Positions 58,657 through 64,000 of a DNA stretch of 64,000 bases are shown piece by piece (position 1 is the first letter of the stretch; the number at the start of each line of letters is the position of its first letter). The stretch is from Macropodus opercularis. Taxonomy: Eukaryota > Chordata > Actinopteri > Anabantiformes > Osphronemidae. The notes under the pieces were generated by a model. It saw only the letters and a list, made by a program, of their open reading frames with translations. It did no database searches and was not told where the DNA came from. The position numbers were made by a program, and so were the translations under genes. The stretch spans positions 4,180,001 to 4,244,000 of the forward strand of contig CM061107.1 in assembly GCA_030770545.1 (NCBI GenBank). The letters run 5' to 3'.

Positions 58657-61304
58657 ATGAAGGGAATGATTCTCCAACTGGGCCGAAGCTTGAGCCGTGC
58701 TGCCCCTGTTCTCACCCGCGGTATCCACTCTAGTACGTGCCACGCTTCCACGGTCTCCTCCAAAACAAAGGTCGACCGTCCGCTCAACTCTGACGAAATC
58801 TATGCTCGTGAGGACAAGTATGGAGCACACAACTACCATCCGCTGCCTGTGGCCTTGGAGAAGGGGGAGGGTGAGATGACTTATCTTTAGCCTTATCGAT
58901 GTTAAAATGTGCTTGGGCATTTTCACAAAGTTGCAAATCACCAACACTTTGATTTTTTTTTTTTCTTAGGTATTTATGTGTGGGATGTGGAGGGCAGCCG
59001 ATATTATGACTTTCTGAGTGCTTACAGTGCGGTTAACCAGGGACACTGCCACCCAAGGATCATAGCTGCACTTACTGCCCAGGCATCCAAACTCACACTG
59101 ACCTCTAGAGCATTCTACAACAATGTACTGGGAGCTTATGAGGAGTACATCACCAGCATGTTTGGCTATGACAAAGTTTTACCCATGAATACAGGTAAGC
59201 ACTAGGTGGTGCTGGTAATGTAGTAAATGTTTAAGGCTATGTGAGTGTTTGACTCTTATTTTGTGTAATTAGGTGTTGAAGGTGGTGAAACTGCCTGCAA
59301 GCTTGCGCGCAAGTGGGCCTACAGTGTAAAGGGGGTTCCCAAAAACAAGGCCAAAATTATTTTTGCAAGTAAGTCACAACTGAATGTTGCAAATCAATTG
59401 TAGACAAATGGAAACTTGGCTTTGGATGTTCAGGTTGTCAAAATGGCGGCAGCAGCAAGAACAAGTAGCTGCATTGTCTGAAATGTATTGTTCTTCTTAA
59501 CCTGGTGACAATTTAATCTCTTGCTCATCTGATTTGCTCCTGATTAGATGGAAACTTCTGGGGCCGCACCTTGGCAGCCATTTCCAGCTCTACTGACCCC
59601 AGTAGTTATGAAGGTTTCGGCCCCTACATGCCAGGATTTGAGCTTGTTCCTTACAATGACATTCCTTCACTGGAGGTATAGTTTTCAATTGTATCAGCAA
59701 CACACGCATAATAATTTAAGGGTTTGAAACAAGAAGCAATGCCGTAAGATTTCATCATACTTCTGTGCTAATGTGCTGGTAGGATTTCACGAGTTCAAAG
59801 TTTGTTTTAAGATTGATTTTTATTGATGCTCTGAATGTGGATTAGGATGAAAAAAACTGTTGCACAGTATCAATAGAATTGTGAAATCTTTCCAAATGAA
59901 TGTCTGTGTAAACACAAGCCATCGACTGACTGAAGCAGCATGTGTTTGACAAGATTATCTCTGACCATAAAATGTCTGACTGGTTGACTGTTTTTCTTGC
60001 AGAAAGCCCTTCAAGACCCAAATGTGGCAGCTTTTATGGTGGAGCCCATTCAGGGGGAGGCTGGGGTCGTGGTGCCTGACCAAGGCTACCTCACCAAAGT
60101 CAGGGAACTTTGCACCAAATACAACGTAAGCGTATTTTTTTTTTTTTTTTTTTTAGCAAGCTGGAGTCTTCAAACATCCTCACACTTCCTGTTATGTGGG
60201 TGTAGACGCATCAGTTACACTGAACTTTAAATGTGTGAATCTCCAGGCCATGTATAAAACCTTGCTCTAATTATCGTTGTAGTAAATCAAAGTCCTGTGC
60301 TCTGTCCAGGTGTTATGGATTGCGGATGAGGTGCAGACAGGCTTGGCCAGAACCGGCAAGCTGTTGGCTGTCGATCATGAGGAAGTCCGACCAGATGTGG
60401 TGGTGCTGGGTAAAGCGCTTTCCGGAGGAGTTTACCCTGTAAGCATTCAAACATCTTATCGCATTATAGATTTGTTCTGCAACAGTTGAAGGTTAAGACT
60501 TCAGACTTGTTGGACAGGAGTATAGATTAAGGTTATGTAACGTTCGCTTTTTGTGTCCTCAGGTATCTGCAGTGCTATGTGATGATGAAATAATGCTGAC
60601 CATCAAGCCTGGCGAACACGGGTCCACATATGGTGGCAACCCTGTGGCCTGTCAGGTTGCAATTGCTGCACTTCAGGTCAGTGTTGCAATGCACTTTGCT
60701 TCCACTGCCTTAACAGCTTATCACTTTTCCGTGCATACATTTTACTTGATGGGCTCAGTTTTAATCAAATGTAAGATCTTGATAGAACCTATAACGTTTA
60801 ACTCCTTCTCTCCTTTTTATTTCCAGGTGCTTGAGGAAGAGAAACTTGCAGAGAATGCTGAAAGAATGGGAGAAATTCTTCGAGCTGGGCTGAGAAAACT
60901 GCCCAAAGACGTTGTGACCACGGTCAGAGGAAAAGGTCTTCTTAACGCTATTGTCATCAAAGAGACCAAAGGTACTATTGCGTCTATTTAATTAGCATTA
61001 TTTGGTAAATGCTTTTGAAAATGACTTAAATGTGACTATGTAGTCATTGTTGGGGTAAAGTATTTAATACTACTTAATGTGTAATTTTGTGTTTTTATTA
61101 GCATTTTTCAGTGAGATTAAAGTACGAGTCTTGTTTTCCCTAGATTTGGATGCTTGGAAGGTTTGCTTGCGTCTGCGTGACAATGGTCTGCTGGCCAAGC
61201 CCACTCACGGCGACATCATCCGTCTAGCGCCGCCTCTAATCATCAAAGAGCATGAGCTGCAAGATTGTATTGATATCATCCAGAGAACCATTATGTCTTT
61301 CTAA
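58657..61304 (+). CDS. oat: Ornithine aminotransferase, mitochondrial
   Basis: PLP-dependent class III aminotransferase of the mitochondrial matrix; converts ornithine and 2-oxoglutarate to glutamate semialdehyde and glutamate, linking the urea cycle with proline and glutamate metabolism. Nine coding exons: 58657-58870, 58970-59194, 59273-59368, 59548-59675, 60003-60125, 60310-60438, 60563-60676, 60827-60971 and 61144-61304, all in phase; 444 aa (human 439). The first about 35 residues are rich in Arg, Ser and Ala without acidic residues, a mitochondrial presequence. Mature motifs: DKYGAHNYHPLPVALEKGEG, NTGVEGGETACKLARKW (cofactor phosphate-binding turn), GNFWGRTLAAIS, EPIQGEAGV, WIADEVQTGLARTG with PLP-binding Asp268, and VVLGKALSGG with Schiff-base Lys297 (human Lys292). 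The start codon is the first ATG in the exon. All catalytic residues are intact. Confidence 0.97.
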
Positions 61305-61306
61305 AC

Positions 61307-61312
61307 AATAAA
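61307..61312 (+). terminator. oat: Polyadenylation signal immediately after the oat stop codon
   Basis: AATAAA begins two bases after the TAA stop. If used, the 3' UTR would be only about 20-30 bases. Further AATAAA motifs at 62137 and 62173 offer a long alternative. Confidence 0.5.
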
Positions 61313-62136
61313 AATGTAACTGTTGGTAATGCTCAGACATTCTTAAAGGCTATCGATAGTAATTTCTGCACATTTAATTTAGTGTTTTTTTTTTTTTTTG
61401 AAGGAGATTACTGTAGAAATACAGTATACAAAGACTGTACAGAGTTGGCTTCTATGAGGATACATTAACACTCCTGTGCAGGAACACTGCTGTAAAGGTT
61501 TCAGGTCGCCTCTGTAGGACTGGTGAAAAGCATCAGTTTTTCTTTAAATGTTCTAGAATCTAGATGTTACAGAACTACTAACTTTGAAACATGTTCCATC
61601 TTTGGCAACCTTTTGATTTTCAAAAAGGAAACGTGTTTCATGCAGGGGTTAAAAATTTATTGTCAGCGCGATGTTCATGAGCGCTCACATCTTGTTCTAC
61701 AAGTAGAAATGCAACTTTAAAATTGCAATATACAAAACAAATGCACCTTTTTAAAGCCTCAATGTCAATTCAGTTTGTTCATTGGCTTTCAAAACACCAT
61801 AGTGAAGCCAAAATTGATATTTATGAAGACTTTTTCAGTATGTCCTGTTGGTTATAGTTTAACCAACTTTATTGAACTGACCTAAAAACAAACGTCTTGG
61901 AAGCTGATACTTGAATTTAGGTTGGAAGAAGGAATAATTTTGCATATTCTATTTGTACACAGAATGTTATGTTTATAGAAGATGAATGAGACTTGTGCTG
62001 CTAGCTATTGCTGGTTGGAAGTATTTACAGTATCTGTACACTGAACTTTCTAATTAATGTTTCTTGTTATAAAACAATGTTAATATTGTCTTCAAGGCAA
62101 TATCACCATCACTGTTGCATAATCCATTGGTTCTGA

Positions 62137-62178
62137 AATAAATTAATGCAGTCTAGTTACCTGTCTTGTCTGAATAAA
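62137..62178 (+). terminator. oat: Distal polyadenylation signals, probable long oat 3' UTR
   Basis: Two AATAAA hexamers (62137-62142 and 62173-62178) lie about 0.85 kb after the stop codon in continuous AT-rich DNA with no coding potential. The paired signals fit the end of a longer oat 3' UTR. Confidence 0.5.
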
Positions 62179-62199
62179 ACAATGGTTGAATGGTTGTCA

Positions 62200-64000
62200 C
62201 TGATTCACATAACCCACAAATATTTAACTTGCACTATATGAAACAAGCTTTGTGATCAAGTACTTGAGAAATATTTATTTCATTATTTTTGTAATACCCA
62301 TACTTTCTTTACATGTCCCTAGAGTTGACACCAGATGGTGCTGTGACCTTGCTAAGCTGAAACGTGATTGTTGGGCATTTCAACGTCCACCCTGGCTGAT
62401 GGTATATCAGAAGGCTGACATGCAGAGACAGACAAGCTTTTAGAAACAGGCACTGAAATAAAACGTGAAAAAATAAGACACTAAAGTTGCTCTGTATTGT
62501 ACATACTGTGTCTATTTCACGTCTTGGGTTATCGTGTAAAACTATAAGCCACAACCTTTAGGCTCCATCCTTCAGCTTGCCTCACATTCCTCCAGACCAA
62601 CAGACCTGCACTGACAGATCGGGCGTTTCTGACACTCGTTACGCCCAGAGAACTGGATCTTGAGGGAACAACTTCAAGCTCATTTATCGAGTCAAAGGCA
62701 AAACCCTGCTACACAGACCACATCCACTTTTAATTTCTCTACACGGGGTAAACAGCAGCTGCAGTAGAATTAATCCCACACTACGGGTGTGGAACATGGT
62801 ATCAATTTAAGATTTGTCATCGCTGATGTATGGATGTTTATATGGAAAATAATTGAACATCATGTACACGGTAATGGAAAATGATATGAGCTACAACAAA
62901 GAATCACGGCTCAATCCATTCATAGAACAATAAGAAGCACAACTAGTGTAAACATAGGTTTTCCAACAGTGGTTACAAACAAGCTTTGTGGTGGCTACAC
63001 TCTTGGACAGGTCATTATTTGATATGAAGCAGAACAGAAAGATGACCAAAGCCCAGAGTTTGCTTGTGAAATATGAGAGGAATCTCTGTCTGGCAGGAGG
63101 AATGAGGTCTATCACCAGGTGACACTGAGCAATGTGCTCGTGGCCTGTGTAGGCTTTGATCCTACACTCTGGAGGGACCCGCATCCGTCTCGGCCATGAT
63201 AGGAAGGCGTACCGCTTTCCTCAAATGAGCTCTAGTTTTGGCAGGGTAGTGACAGGCAACAGGCTCAGCAAGGATCTAGGAACACTGAGGTCCTGGCTCC
63301 AGCAGAGCTTTGACAGCCTCAGCCAAATCAAAAGATGCTGCTGTAGAGCTACTTGATTTTCCCTTCCACGTAGCCGGTGCCAACAGTCAATCTGATCCAC
63401 TGGAGCATGTGGTGCAAGGCTGCCTTCAAAGACTGGTGAGTGTTCCACCACAATTCCTCAGACCAAGAAGGTCAAGAGGGGCTCGTCTTTCAGTGTTTTA
63501 TTCTCGTCCTTTCCGCCTCTGTTGGTGTGACTTTCTTTTAATTTGCTGTCTCCCTTTGTCCCTTCTCCTGCCCTTTAGTCTTTCTGTCACTCTCTCTCAT
63601 CCAGCCCATTTGTACTTGTTCCTTACATAGGAAATCCAATTGTGCCACTTAGCAAGGACGCAACCAAAACACTGTACCTGAACTTTAATAAGTTGCAGTT
63701 AAAAAGACGATAAATTATAAAGCTCTGTATCCATTAAATGTGTGGAACAAGGTGCTGGATTGAGAATTATGACTGATGCAGTGCTGGAATAGAATAAGCT
63801 GTTTGTTTCTTCCTGTACCACAAAGGATAAATCAGAGCGAAAACATTGGCTTTGCCTGCCAGTGAGCAAATTAATGGGCCTTATGCATTAGGTTTATGAC
63901 ATCTGAGTGCACTGATAATATATGTGTGCATCTTAAAGGGCAACTGACACATAATCCTTAAAAAGTAATGCACACTGGCCATTTTTCTCGTCCACCGCGA
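62200..64000. other. DNA downstream of oat, no gene recognised
   Basis: No exon could be supported. A minus-strand open frame at 62891-63184 and overlapping plus-strand frames near 63310-63630 have no family signature or convincing splice sites. This may be intergenic DNA or the edge of a gene continuing to the right. Confidence 0.5.

Noticed and set aside
62891..63184. 97-codon minus-strand open frame downstream of oat (starts MRVPPECRIKAY)
   Set aside because: No recognised family, no clear splice sites, and the frame passes from polar to hydrophobic sequence without a known domain. It could be the edge of an unseen gene, but the sequence does not support a call.

Overview
The window is nuclear DNA from a ray-finned (teleost) fish. 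The genes are split into short exons by GT-AG introns, the encoded proteins match vertebrate families closely, and the introns hold microsatellites and fish-type transposon fossils. There is no prokaryotic organisation: no operons, CRISPR arrays, phage genes or rRNA/tRNA genes.

Six protein-coding genes can be assembled exon by exon, with every splice phase agreeing. Left to right: ctbp2 (+, 423-10356, 5' end outside the window; C-terminal binding protein 2 corepressor), zranb1 (-, 12715-20742; TRABID deubiquitinase), hpdl (+, 21918-23588; 4-hydroxyphenylpyruvate dioxygenase-like), fam53b (+, coding 31408-36459; simplet), lhpp (-, 42092-56843; phospholysine phosphohistidine inorganic pyrophosphate phosphatase) and oat (+, 58657-61304; mitochondrial ornithine aminotransferase). 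Reconstructed lengths (ctbp2 residues 21-445, zranb1 711, hpdl 434, fam53b 413, lhpp 272, oat 444 aa) are close to the human proteins, except hpdl, which is longer than human HPDL.

The order and alternating strands ctbp2/zranb1/fam53b/lhpp/oat match, as far as I recall, the human 10q26.13 block read in reverse. In the fish, hpdl lies between zranb1 and fam53b, where human has other genes (EEF1AKMT2, ABRAXAS2). No NKX1-2-like homeobox gene is visible between lhpp and oat. ctbp2 and zranb1 converge; zranb1/hpdl and lhpp/oat are head to head over CCAAT/NRF1-type promoter DNA. The genes serve unrelated functions (transcription and Wnt-linked regulators, ubiquitin editing, ubiquinone-linked dioxygenase, protein-histidine phosphatase, amino-acid metabolism), so this is conserved synteny and not a pathway cluster.

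Long stretches without genes are the 23.6-31.3 kb interval (mostly the presumed fam53b 5' region), 37.1-42.1 kb, the 11.7-kb last lhpp intron and 61.3-64.0 kb. I found no evidence of a new multi-gene system. The points most worth a second look are a Ser replacing the third Gly of the CtBP2 dinucleotide-binding motif, a multi-exon hpdl, two mutually exclusive hairpins in the fam53b 3' UTR, a 27-bp near-perfect palindrome in an lhpp intron, and a GC-AG intron in zranb1.
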